The notes under the pieces are model-generated. The model ran no database searches. It was not told the origin of the DNA and saw only the letters and a list, made by a program, of their open reading frames with translations. Positions 1 to 5,222 of a stretch of DNA of 5,222 bases are shown here, in pieces. Positions within the stretch are counted from its first letter, which is position 1. Each line of letters begins with the position of its first letter. The translations under genes and the position numbers were made by a program. The stretch lies in NCBI GenBank assembly GCA_902386085.1, contig CABMIA010000178.1, positions 1 through 5,222 of the forward strand. Direction: 5' to 3'. Source of the stretch: an uncultured archaeon. GTDB lineage: Archaea; Halobacteriota; Methanosarcinia; Methanosarcinales; Methanoperedenaceae.

Positions 1-23
1 CTAATATTATAAAAATATTCAAA

Positions 24-206
24 ATGGTTTATGATGCTTTGTTTTCTAAATCTCCACAAGATGAGTTATATAAACCTTCAGAATTAATCCCGGGAATGGC
101 TTTTTTTTATCTTGTTACAATCATCGTAGTTATTGTAGTGCTCTATCTTGTGTTAAAATGGATTGGTTTCGATTTGAGGAGTGCCTTGAATTCATTGGGT
201 TTATGA
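24..206 (+). CDS. Small single-pass membrane protein, or the C-terminus of a longer membrane protein
   Basis: I do not recognise this gene. From the ATG at 24 it encodes 60 residues: a polar N-terminus of about 22 residues, one strongly hydrophobic segment at about residues 25-47 (rich in Val, Ile, Leu, with Phe-Phe-Tyr at its start), then a short tail with Lys, Trp, Asp and Arg, ending at TGA 204-206. No Shine-Dalgarno site precedes the ATG. The same frame has no stop back to the left edge (codons from position 3), so the gene could begin outside the window. Against that, the 23 bases before the ATG contain no G at all and look non-coding. It converges on the minus-strand gene at 273-485, with a 66-base gap. 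The membrane segment is clear; the start and function are not known. Confidence 0.5.
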   Translation: MVYDALFSKSPQDELYKPSELIPGMAFFYLVTIIVVIVVLYLVLKWIGFDLRSALNSLGL

Positions 207-272
207 AGATTATTGCACCATCATAAGGAGGCCTGGGAGTGCAGGAAATTGCAGGCTATGTTGAAGGTGCCG

Positions 273-485
273 TCACCTTCCCCCACCGCAACCACAGCAA
301 TCTCCCCCACAGCCGCCAGGTATATCATCTTCTTCACTATCTTCCTGTGTTTTCAGTCTGGTGAGTTTTCTTTTTTTTTCAGTGATTATGTTGCTAATGT
401 TGTTCCATTCTATACTACCTGGTTTGAAACGTTCCTTTACTTTTTCAATTTCTATGATTTCTTCTTCAAGTTCCTTTATTGACAC
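273..485 (-). CDS. Small helical protein with Gly/Cys-rich C-terminal tail, unknown function
   Basis: A 70-residue protein that I do not recognise. It starts at GTG (485-483), chosen because GGAG lies seven bases upstream on the minus strand (493-496) and no other start codon exists before the in-frame TGA at 531-533. Residues 3-19 and about 24-45 are charged, heptad-like helices split by a Lys-Pro-Gly turn, which suggests an alpha-hairpin or coiled coil. An acidic linker (about 48-54) follows, then Pro-Gly-Gly and a tail with four cysteines, C59, C63, C64 and C66, embedded in glycines. The Cys pattern is C-x3-C-C-x-C. It could bind a metal or Fe-S cluster, be a disulfide tail, or be a substrate for peptide modification; none of these is shown. 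There is no signal peptide or membrane segment, so it is probably cytosolic. The opposite-strand frame over it is Phe-rich and looks like a shadow. Confidence 0.7.
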   Translation of the reverse strand: MSIKELEEEIIEIEKVKERFKPGSIEWNNISNIITEKKRKLTRLKTQEDSEEDDIPGGCGGDCCGCGGGR

Positions 486-628
486 ATTTATTCTCCATTG
501 TTTATTTTCTATTGAGTAATTTTTGCAGCTTCACAATAGCTTGGTTTCAGGCATATATGCATTTGGTCAAGACATAAATAACCGTTAGTCACATACTGTT
601 CATGAGGAAATATTCGAGGTGATGAATT
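486..628. promoter_or_regulatory. Divergent promoter region with palindromic TATA-like element
   Basis: This 143-base gap lies between two divergent starts (GTG at 485 minus, ATG at 629 plus) and holds no credible gene. GCATATATGC at 551-560 is a perfect 10-base palindrome, close to the midpoint of the gap, and could serve as a TATA box in either direction. Transcription starting about 25 bases away would give leaders of roughly 45-50 bases on both sides. A second plus-strand candidate is the A/T-rich ACATAAATAA at 573-582. GAGGTGAT at 616-623 is a long Shine-Dalgarno match five bases before ATG 629. No T-run terminator or clear operator is seen. Confidence 0.45.
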
Positions 629-1363
629 ATGAAAATCAATGACAATACAATCCTAATTACAGGAGGCGCAACAGGTATAGGGTTTGCGTTAGCTGAAGCC
701 TTTGTAAAAGAAGGCAATGAAGTGATAATATGCGGAAGAAGAGAAAACAAATTGGAGGAAGCAAAAAGTAAACTTCCCCAAATACATACCAGAGTATGTG
801 ACTTAACAAAAGATAAAGAGCGAGAGGCATTATATAATTGGGTTAAGACTGATTTCAAGGACATTAACGTATTAGTGAACAATGCTGGAATTCAGAGAAT
901 GGTGGATTTCAAGAAAGGTATTTCTAGTTTGACAGAAGGTGAAAATGAGATTGACATTAACCTGACAGCCCCCATTCACTTATCGGCTTATTTTATTCCC
1001 CTGCTGCTAAAACAGAAAGAATCAGCTATTATCAATGTTTCTTCCGGGTTGGGTTTTATACCAATGGCAATCATGCCCGTTTATTGTGCAACTAAAGCAG
1101 CTATGCATTCCTTCAGTTTATCTATCAGGCATCAATTAAGGGACACTTCGATAAAAGTATTTGAAGTAATTCCTCCAATGGTTGATACAGAGTTAGATAA
1201 AGGGGCAAGAGATGAAAGAGGACAGGTGGATAAAGGAATACCTCCGGCAGAAGTCGCTAAAGCAACCTTGAAAGGTTTAGAAAAAAATGAGTATGAGATT
1301 GCAATAGGCATGGCTCAAAATTTGCGAATGGGAGCAAGAACTAATCCGGAACAGGTTTGCTAG
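629..1363 (+). CDS. DltE-like short-chain dehydrogenase/reductase (SDR family, COG3967 type)
   Basis: A classical SDR of 244 residues, predicted to be a cytosolic NAD(P)H-dependent oxidoreductase of unknown substrate. The Rossmann motif T-G-x3-G-x-G is at residues 11-18, D58 follows the third strand, N-N-A-G is at 84-87, and the catalytic set N111, S139, Y152 and K156 (Y-C-A-T-K) is complete. R37 and R38 after the second strand favour NADPH. The sequence resembles DltE, named in Bacillus for the D-alanylation operon although its role there is unclear. No dlt genes are nearby, so that name should not be carried over. The start is fixed by GAGGTGAT at 616-623, five bases upstream. It ends at 'NPEQVC', slightly short for the group, and a possible late frameshift is listed as a finding. 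By eye it is more A/T-rich than the synthetase gene and uses mostly TTA/TTG and AGA codons, so it may be acquired. Confidence 0.9.
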   Translation: MKINDNTILITGGATGIGFALAEAFVKEGNEVIICGRRENKLEEAKSKLPQIHTRVCDLTKDKEREALYNWVKTDFKDINVLVNNAGIQRMVDFKKGISSLTEGENEIDINLTAPIHLSAYFIPLLLKQKESAIINVSSGLGFIPMAIMPVYCATKAAMHSFSLSIRHQLRDTSIKVFEVIPPMVDTELDKGARDERGQVDKGIPPAEVAKATLKGLEKNEYEIAIGMAQNLRMGARTNPEQVC

Positions 1364-1439
1364 GGCATTAATCAATAACTTATATTGATGTTGCTGTTAA
1401 GCCGGGAGATTCTATGCCGAGGTATTGCATTCTCTTTTA
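1364..1439. terminator. Convergent gap with weak hairpin and T-rich stretch
   Basis: These 76 bases separate the ends of the dehydrogenase (+) and VOC (-) genes. ATCAAT (1371-1376) and ATTGAT (1384-1389) form a six-pair, all but GC-free stem with a seven-base loop. A T-rich run at 1431-1444 on the plus strand would suit archaeal oligo-T termination of the dehydrogenase transcript. The stem is weak, so the T-rich run is the better signal. Nothing else is seen here. Confidence 0.3.
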
Positions 1440-1853
1440 TTATTGAGGATGTTCTACCAGTTCTATCAGCATCCCGTTCGGGTCTTTAAACAAGGCAAGT
1501 TTCATACCTCCCTCAAGTTGTATTGGCTCTAAATGAAATACAATCCCTGTCTCCTTAATTTGAGTTACTGTAGCCTCAATATCATCCACGGAAAAAGTGA
1601 TATGGTCATTTATCGGAATCGAACTCCCTCCAATTTTGAGTTTAACACCTTCCGAACGCTTCGGAAGATTTTTTCCTCTGCACTTCATAAGTTCAATTTT
1701 ACTTCCATCCTTTTCTACGAAAACTGCTGATAATCCCGCTTCTGCCATCTCTATCTTGCTGGAAACAGAAAAGCCAAGTACATCAGTATAGAATTCTACT
1801 GACCGCTGTAAGTCGGTTGTCATAATCCCAACATGGTCAATTCTTTTAATCAT
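1440..1853 (-). CDS. VOC superfamily (glyoxalase/bleomycin-resistance/dioxygenase fold) metalloprotein
   Basis: A 137-residue protein with the two paired beta-alpha-beta-beta-beta repeats of the vicinal-oxygen-chelate fold. The first module begins 'IDHVGIMTTDLQRSVEFYTDVLGF', split here as residues 5-13 and 14-28; the second runs from about 84 to the end, finishing with D-P-N-G and I-E-L-V-E. The likely metal ligands H7, E54, H84 and E131 match the two-His, two-Glu set of glyoxalase I enzymes, so it is probably an active metalloenzyme. The substrate cannot be read from sequence: glyoxalase, epimerase and small-molecule-resistance functions all use this scaffold. The start is well supported by GGGAGG at 1861-1866, seven bases before the ATG. 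It is transcribed towards the dehydrogenase and divergently from the synthetase; convergence gives no evidence of a shared pathway. Full length for the family, with no defect seen. Confidence 0.85.
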   Translation of the reverse strand: MIKRIDHVGIMTTDLQRSVEFYTDVLGFSVSSKIEMAEAGLSAVFVEKDGSKIELMKCRGKNLPKRSEGVKLKIGGSSIPINDHITFSVDDIEATVTQIKETGIVFHLEPIQLEGGMKLALFKDPNGMLIELVEHPQ

Positions 1854-1993
1854 TGTTTTTCCTCCCTGCTGCTTTTTCAGAATGCCTTTTGAATATTAAA
1901 TCTTTTCATAATCTTAGTAATTCCTATTGGGTTTAGTTCCGATTGATATATAGTAAATCGATACCGTGGTCGAATGTTTTAAGAGTGGGAGCG
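1854..1993. promoter_or_regulatory. Divergent promoter region with inverted repeat flanking a TATA box
   Basis: Non-coding A/T-rich DNA upstream of the VOC gene on the minus strand. CGATT (1940-1944) and AATCG (1956-1960) form an inverted repeat with an 11-base spacer that contains TATATA (1947-1952). A regulator bound to the repeat would cover the TATA box. Read on the minus strand, this box would give a leader of about 70 bases for the VOC gene. A closer minus-strand candidate is the A/T-rich element at about 1892-1903 (ATTTAATATT on that strand), which follows a purine-rich stretch and would give a very short leader. The choice between them cannot be made from sequence. Confidence 0.35.
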
Positions 1994-2037
1994 TTGTATA
2001 GAATAATAACTACTGTGCTAAATTAAGGGGGAAAATA
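1994..2037 (+). promoter_or_regulatory. Promoter and ribosome-binding site upstream of the synthetase leader
   Basis: TTGTATAG (1994-2001) is a plausible archaeal TATA box, followed by AATAAT. Transcription would start near 2020-2025, just before GGGGG at 2027-2031, which sits six bases before an ATG at 2038. The layout closely matches the one before the gene at 5137, which supports it as a real promoter plus leader. It should drive the short upstream frames and the synthetase together. Confidence 0.4.
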
Positions 2038-2097
2038 ATGGTAATGGTACTTCCGGGGGTGCGATCTGTGCCCTGCCGGCCTGGTATGGATTGTTGA
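2038..2097 (+). CDS. Possible 19-residue upstream open frame (leader peptide)
   Basis: ATG at 2038 with GGGGG six bases upstream opens a frame of 19 codons, ending in TGA at 2095-2097. The peptide contains Val, Pro, Arg, Gly and two Cys and has no recognisable motif. It lies 35 bases before the synthetase ATG. Its stop overlaps the next ATG in a TGATG arrangement, which would let ribosomes re-start. Support is the ribosome-binding site, the promoter spacing and the overlap only. It may equally be a vestige, or untranslated leader. Confidence 0.3.
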   Translation: MVMVLPGVRSVPCRPGMDC

Positions 2098-2126
2098 TGA
2101 AGGATTTCCTGAGACAATTGCCGTGA
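2097..2126 (+). CDS. Possible 9-residue second upstream open frame, in frame with the synthetase
   Basis: ATG 2097-2099 overlaps the TGA of the preceding mini-frame. It encodes nine residues (MKDFLRQLP) and stops at TGA 2124-2126. That stop lies inside the GTGAGG ribosome-binding site (2123-2128) of the synthetase, so termination here would place a ribosome on the synthetase start. It has no separate Shine-Dalgarno site and would depend on coupling. The frame is the same as that of the synthetase, with only two codons between its stop and ATG 2133. Confidence 0.22.
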   Translation: MKDFLRQLP

Positions 2127-2132
2127 GGAAAT

Positions 2133-4898
2133 ATGGTTACATTAAATCTTGACAAAATTTTCAATCCTAAAAGCATCGCTCTAATTGGGGCGAGTGATAA
2201 AGAGGGTTCCGTCGGATACATATTGATGAAAAACCTGACATCTGGGTATAAAGGCAGTGTTTACCCGGTCAATATCCATAAACCAGAGATTCTCAGCCTT
2301 AAGGCATATAGAAGCGTTGATCAACTTCCGGAAACAGTTGACCTTGCCATAATCGCCACGCCTGCAAGAACGGTTCCTGACATAGTAGAGCAATGCGGGG
2401 AAGCTGGAATAAAAGGCATAATAATTATCTCAGCCGGATTTAAAGAGATAGGGCATGAAGGGAAGGTGCTGGAAGAGAAAATTCTTAAAATAAAGAACAA
2501 ATACAATCTGCGGATAATAGGGCCGAATTGCCTTGGAATTATCCATCCGGACATCAATCTGAATGCGACATTTGTACCTATAACGATCAAACCCGGGAGT
2601 ATCGCATTCATCTCGCAGAGCGGGGCGCTTGGCTCTGCCATCCTTGACCTTGCGATGCATGAAAATATCGGTTTCAGCAATTTTGTTTCCGTAGGCTCCA
2701 TGATAGACGTGGACTTCGGGGATTTGATAGACTATTTTGGCACAGACCCGAAGACTTTGAGTATCCTGATGTACGCAGAGGGGATAACTGATGCCAGGAA
2801 ATTCATGAGCGCTGCACGTCACTTTGCAAGTACAAAACCGATGATCGTGGTAAAAGCGGGAAGGTTTGTGGAGAGCGCAAAAGCGGCGGCTTCACATACA
2901 GGAGCGCTTACTGGCGAAGATATGGTATACGATGCTGCTTTCAAGCGCGCGGGTATTGTGCGCGTCGAAGAGATTGAAGACCTTTTTAATTGCGCAGATG
3001 CCCTGGGAAAGCAACCCCTTCCAAGAGGACCGAACCTTGCCATAATTACCAATGCAGGCGGGCCCGGGGTCATGGCTGCAGATGCGCTTCTGGCCAGAGG
3101 GGGAAAGCTTGCCCGTCTTGACGCCAGAACCCTGGATACACTGAACAACGTTTTACCTCCTTACTGGAGCAGGGGGAATCCGATCGATATCCTGGGAGAT
3201 GCTACGCCGGAGCGATATCGAGCCGCTGCCGAAGCATGTTTCAAGGATGAGAACATCGATGGTCTGCTAATAATCTATACTCCCCAGGGCGGCGCAGATC
3301 CAGTTGAAATTGCGAACAATATCGCTGGACTCTGTAAAACCCGGGATTCCTGTAAAACATATCTGACCTCTTTCATGGGGTATAAAGATGTGGAAGAAGC
3401 AAATCGTATCCTGTCCGAAAACGGCGCTCCGACATATTACACGCCTGAGCAGGCCATTGCGACATACATGTACATGTATCATTATAAACGAAACCTTGAA
3501 TTGCTTTATGAGACTCCTGCGGAGCTGCCAGTGGACAGCGCCCCGCCTAAACGTCCGATGGTCGTAATAATAAGAAATGCCGCAAATGAGAATCGGGAAA
3601 AATTAACCGGCACAGAAACTTTGAAACTTCTGGATTTTTACAATATACCGGTCATTAAAACACTGGTAGCAAAAACGGCAGATGAAGCTGCAGCATGCGC
3701 TTCCCATACGGGCTATCCTGTCGCGATGAAGATACTTTCACCTGAGATAGTGCATAAAACAGATGCAGGAGGTGTAGCGCTCGATATCAATTCAGAAGCT
3801 GAGCTTCGGTCTGCATTTGACGTGATAATGCAAAAGGTCAAAGAAAATGCCCCGAATGCGATCATCCATGGTGTTACTGTCCAGCCAATGGCCAAAGAGG
3901 GTTACGAAATAATTCTCGGAGCGAAAACCGATTCCCTTTTTGGTCCTGTAATTATGTTTGGACGTGGCGGCATCGGTGTGGAACTTTACAGGGATGTCTC
4001 CATAGGGCTTCCGCCGTTGAACCAGACGCTGGCAAGAAGGATAATGGAGGAAACCAAGGTTTACCAGCTCCTCAAAGGGTTCAGGAACCTTCCTCCGGCT
4101 AATATCAAGCTCCTGGAGGAGATAATGATGCGTTTTTCCCAGATGCTTGTAGACTTTCCGCAGTTGAAGGAGATTGAGATCAATCCCCTGATAATAAATG
4201 AAAAAAAAGCATTCGCCCTTGATGCCCGCGCTGTGATAGATAAAGAACGGGTGTTTTTGAAACTTGAACCATACAAGCATCTGGTAATCAGCCCGTACCC
4301 TGAAAAATATAAGACCCTGTGGAAGCTTCGGGATGGAAGAACCGTAATTCTAAGACCCATAAAGCCTGAGGATGAACCTATGTGGCTGGAGATGTTCCAC
4401 ACACTTTCAGAAGAGACTATCCGCTACAGATTCTTTGAATTGATAAAGGAACCAATAGCTCATGAGTTCAGCGTCAGGTATGCGAATATTGATTATGACA
4501 GGGAAATGGCTATTGCGGCAGAAATGGAAGTAGGGGGCGTCAGGAAAATGCTAGGCGTGGTGAGACTGGCCATTGAACCTGATGGGAAAACAGGGGAGAT
4601 AGCTTTTGGCGTAGCCGACCCATGGCAAGGCCTGGGGCTGGGGCTAAAAATGGTGGATTACATGATTGAAATATGTATAGACAGGAAACTTGAGGAAATC
4701 CATGCTGTGATGCTGCCCGATAATCACAGGGCGATAAAGCTCATGGGGGAAATGGGATTCTCGCTCGAATACCCAAATGATGGTACGGTGATAGCCAGCC
4801 TGAACCTTAGAGACGAGGAACTTTCATGCGATCAGACTCCGGAATATCTTGAAAGACCACAGATAATCCATAAAGAGGCTGAAGCTGCACAGGATTAA
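2133..4898 (+). CDS. ADP-forming acetate-CoA ligase (fused alpha-beta) with C-terminal GNAT acetyltransferase domain
   Basis: A 921-residue cytosolic fusion. Residues about 5-130 form the CoA-binding Rossmann domain (opening 'DKIFNPKSIALIGAS'); about 150-460 hold the two succinyl-CoA-synthetase-like domains, with the phospho-histidine motif S-H-T-G at H255; about 480-710 form the ATP-grasp beta part, with the second histidine in H-K-T-D-A-G-G at H541; about 733-892 form a GNAT domain with the acetyl-CoA loop Q-G-L-G-L-G (832-837), E822 as a candidate general base, and N864...G875-F876. A charged tail of about 29 residues follows. The ligase part should convert acyl-CoA, ADP and Pi to acid, CoA and ATP, reversibly. 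The GNAT part resembles bacterial Pat, which acetylates lysines on proteins. Pat enzymes, as I recall, lack the catalytic histidine; this protein keeps both. GTGAGG at 2123-2128 sets the start. Acetate is the likeliest substrate, but other short acids are possible. No frameshift is seen. Confidence 0.93.
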   Translation: MVTLNLDKIFNPKSIALIGASDKEGSVGYILMKNLTSGYKGSVYPVNIHKPEILSLKAYRSVDQLPETVDLAIIATPARTVPDIVEQCGEAGIKGIIIISAGFKEIGHEGKVLEEKILKIKNKYNLRIIGPNCLGIIHPDINLNATFVPITIKPGSIAFISQSGALGSAILDLAMHENIGFSNFVSVGSMIDVDFGDLIDYFGTDPKTLSILMYAEGITDARKFMSAARHFASTKPMIVVKAGRFVESAKAAASHTGALTGEDMVYDAAFKRAGIVRVEEIEDLFNCADALGKQPLPRGPNLAIITNAGGPGVMAADALLARGGKLARLDARTLDTLNNVLPPYWSRGNPIDILGDATPERYRAAAEACFKDENIDGLLIIYTPQGGADPVEIANNIAGLCKTRDSCKTYLTSFMGYKDVEEANRILSENGAPTYYTPEQAIATYMYMYHYKRNLELLYETPAELPVDSAPPKRPMVVIIRNAANENREKLTGTETLKLLDFYNIPVIKTLVAKTADEAAACASHTGYPVAMKILSPEIVHKTDAGGVALDINSEAELRSAFDVIMQKVKENAPNAIIHGVTVQPMAKEGYEIILGAKTDSLFGPVIMFGRGGIGVELYRDVSIGLPPLNQTLARRIMEETKVYQLLKGFRNLPPANIKLLEEIMMRFSQMLVDFPQLKEIEINPLIINEKKAFALDARAVIDKERVFLKLEPYKHLVISPYPEKYKTLWKLRDGRTVILRPIKPEDEPMWLEMFHTLSEETIRYRFFELIKEPIAHEFSVRYANIDYDREMAIAAEMEVGGVRKMLGVVRLAIEPDGKTGEIAFGVADPWQGLGLGLKMVDYMIEICIDRKLEEIHAVMLPDNHRAIKLMGEMGFSLEYPNDGTVIASLNLRDEELSCDQTPEYLERPQIIHKEAEAAQD

Positions 4899-5136
4899 AG
4901 AGCATTATGCAGAAAGGACGTTCCGAAGCATTCTTGCCCTACCATCCTAACCCCAGATAATATTGTCAGGCTATCAGGCTTAAAGCTTACTGAGTTTATG
5001 AAATACTTAAGGCCGTTACCAAAACAGGCATTTATTTAATATGAATTTTGTAAATTATCTGGTAAATTTGAAGTAATGGGAATTTTTTTTATAGTAATAA
5101 TCAGAATAGTTAATATGCTGAGTTAAAGGGGTAAAT
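4899..5136 (+). promoter_or_regulatory. A/T-rich gap: synthetase 3' region and promoter of the next gene
   Basis: No credible gene lies here; a 17-codon frame from ATG 4907 has no ribosome-binding site. T-rich stretches at about 5030-5049 and the T8 run at 5083-5090 could end the synthetase transcript. TTTTTTATAG (5085-5094) is a TATA candidate, which would start RNA near 5115, giving a leader of about 22 bases. AAAGGGG (5125-5131) is the ribosome-binding site, five bases before ATG 5137. GTAAATT occurs twice, at 5050-5056 and 5062-5068, exactly 12 bases apart and upstream of the TATA box, a spacing that could suit a regulator. Confidence 0.4.
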
Positions 5137-5222
5137 ATGCCAACAGAAGAACAGAAAACATTTGAAGAGAATATGGAAGCGATAAGCAAAATGCCTCCAG
5201 TACAGGTGCAGGCTAAGTTAAA
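5137..5222 (+). CDS. N-terminus of a small soluble protein, cut by the right edge
   Basis: ATG 5137 opens a frame of 28 codons plus two bases with no stop before the window ends. It follows AAAGGGG with five-base spacing and a good TATA box about 47 bases upstream. The visible part is charged and probably helical, beginning 'MPTEEQKTFEENMEAISKMP', with Glu, Lys and Met prominent and no membrane segment or signal peptide. It is reminiscent of the N-termini of short archaeal proteins whose following region is Cys-rich (DUF2769 type), but no cysteine is visible yet, so that is only a guess. It has its own promoter, so it is probably a separate unit from the synthetase. Confidence 0.6.
   Translation, partial: MPTEEQKTFEENMEAISKMPPVQVQAKL

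Noticed and set aside
231..256. GCCTG...CAGGC inverted repeat between the first two genes as a shared terminator
   Set aside because: Only five pairs with a 16-base loop, and no T-run follows on either strand.
273..275. TGA ending the Cys-rich protein as a possible selenocysteine codon
   Set aside because: The reading after it has no Cys/Gly pattern and no SECIS-like hairpin is evident; an ordinary stop is simpler.
213..482. An 89-codon plus-strand frame opposite the Gly/Cys-tail gene
   Set aside because: Its Phe-rich ending is the antisense of the Glu/Lys-rich helices on the other strand, and no TATA box or well-spaced ribosome-binding site supports it over the minus-strand GTG with its GGAG.
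2321..2701. Long minus-strand frames inside the synthetase gene (also at 2430-2822, 2819-3148 and 3792-4402)
   Set aside because: They are antisense shadows of a well-supported coding sequence with clear domain motifs, and none has family features of its own.
4907..4960. A 17-codon frame just after the synthetase stop
   Set aside because: No ribosome-binding site, no promoter of its own and no recognisable motif.
5083..5090. T8 run as a bacterial-type intrinsic terminator
   Set aside because: No GC-rich stem precedes it. It may still act as an archaeal oligo-T stop, but it also overlaps the TATA box of the next gene.

Overview
The window looks archaeal, most likely from a methanogen or methanotrophic relative of the Methanosarcinales type. 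Three things suggest this. The largest gene is a one-chain ADP-forming acetyl-CoA synthetase fused to an acetyltransferase. Several starts have Shine-Dalgarno sites of the GGAGG/GAGGTGAT kind, and TATA-like boxes lie about 40-70 bases before starts. No bacterial -35/-10 pair stands out. The lineage is an inference from gene content; no rRNA or other marker is present.

Layout, left to right. Positions 24-206 (+) encode a small protein with one membrane segment; its frame is open to the left edge, so it may be the end of a longer gene. Positions 273-485 (-) encode a 70-residue helical protein ending in a Gly/Cys-rich tail. A 143-base divergent region with a palindromic TATA-like element at 551-560 separates it from a DltE-like short-chain dehydrogenase (629-1363, +). 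That gene converges on a VOC/glyoxalase-fold protein (1440-1853, -). A second divergent region (1854-2132) carries an inverted repeat around a TATA box, a second promoter, and two tiny, overlapping open frames just before the dominant gene (2133-4898, +). A 238-base A/T-rich gap follows, and then the first 28 codons of a new gene that runs off the right edge (5137-5222, +).

How the genes relate. The 921-residue synthetase-acetyltransferase should interconvert acetyl-CoA + ADP + Pi with acetate + CoA + ATP. It also carries a GNAT domain like that of bacterial Pat protein acetyltransferases. Unlike those enzymes as I recall them, it keeps both phospho-histidine motifs, so it may both make acetyl-CoA and use it. 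The dehydrogenase and VOC genes are more A/T-rich by eye and use different Leu/Arg codons, so they may be acquired accessory genes. Nothing in the sequence ties them to acetate metabolism.

No rRNA, tRNA, CRISPR array, insertion sequence or complete multi-gene novel system is visible. The most unusual items are the Gly/Cys-tailed small protein, the uORF cascade before the synthetase, and the look-alike promoter/leader shared by the synthetase transcript and the gene at the right edge.
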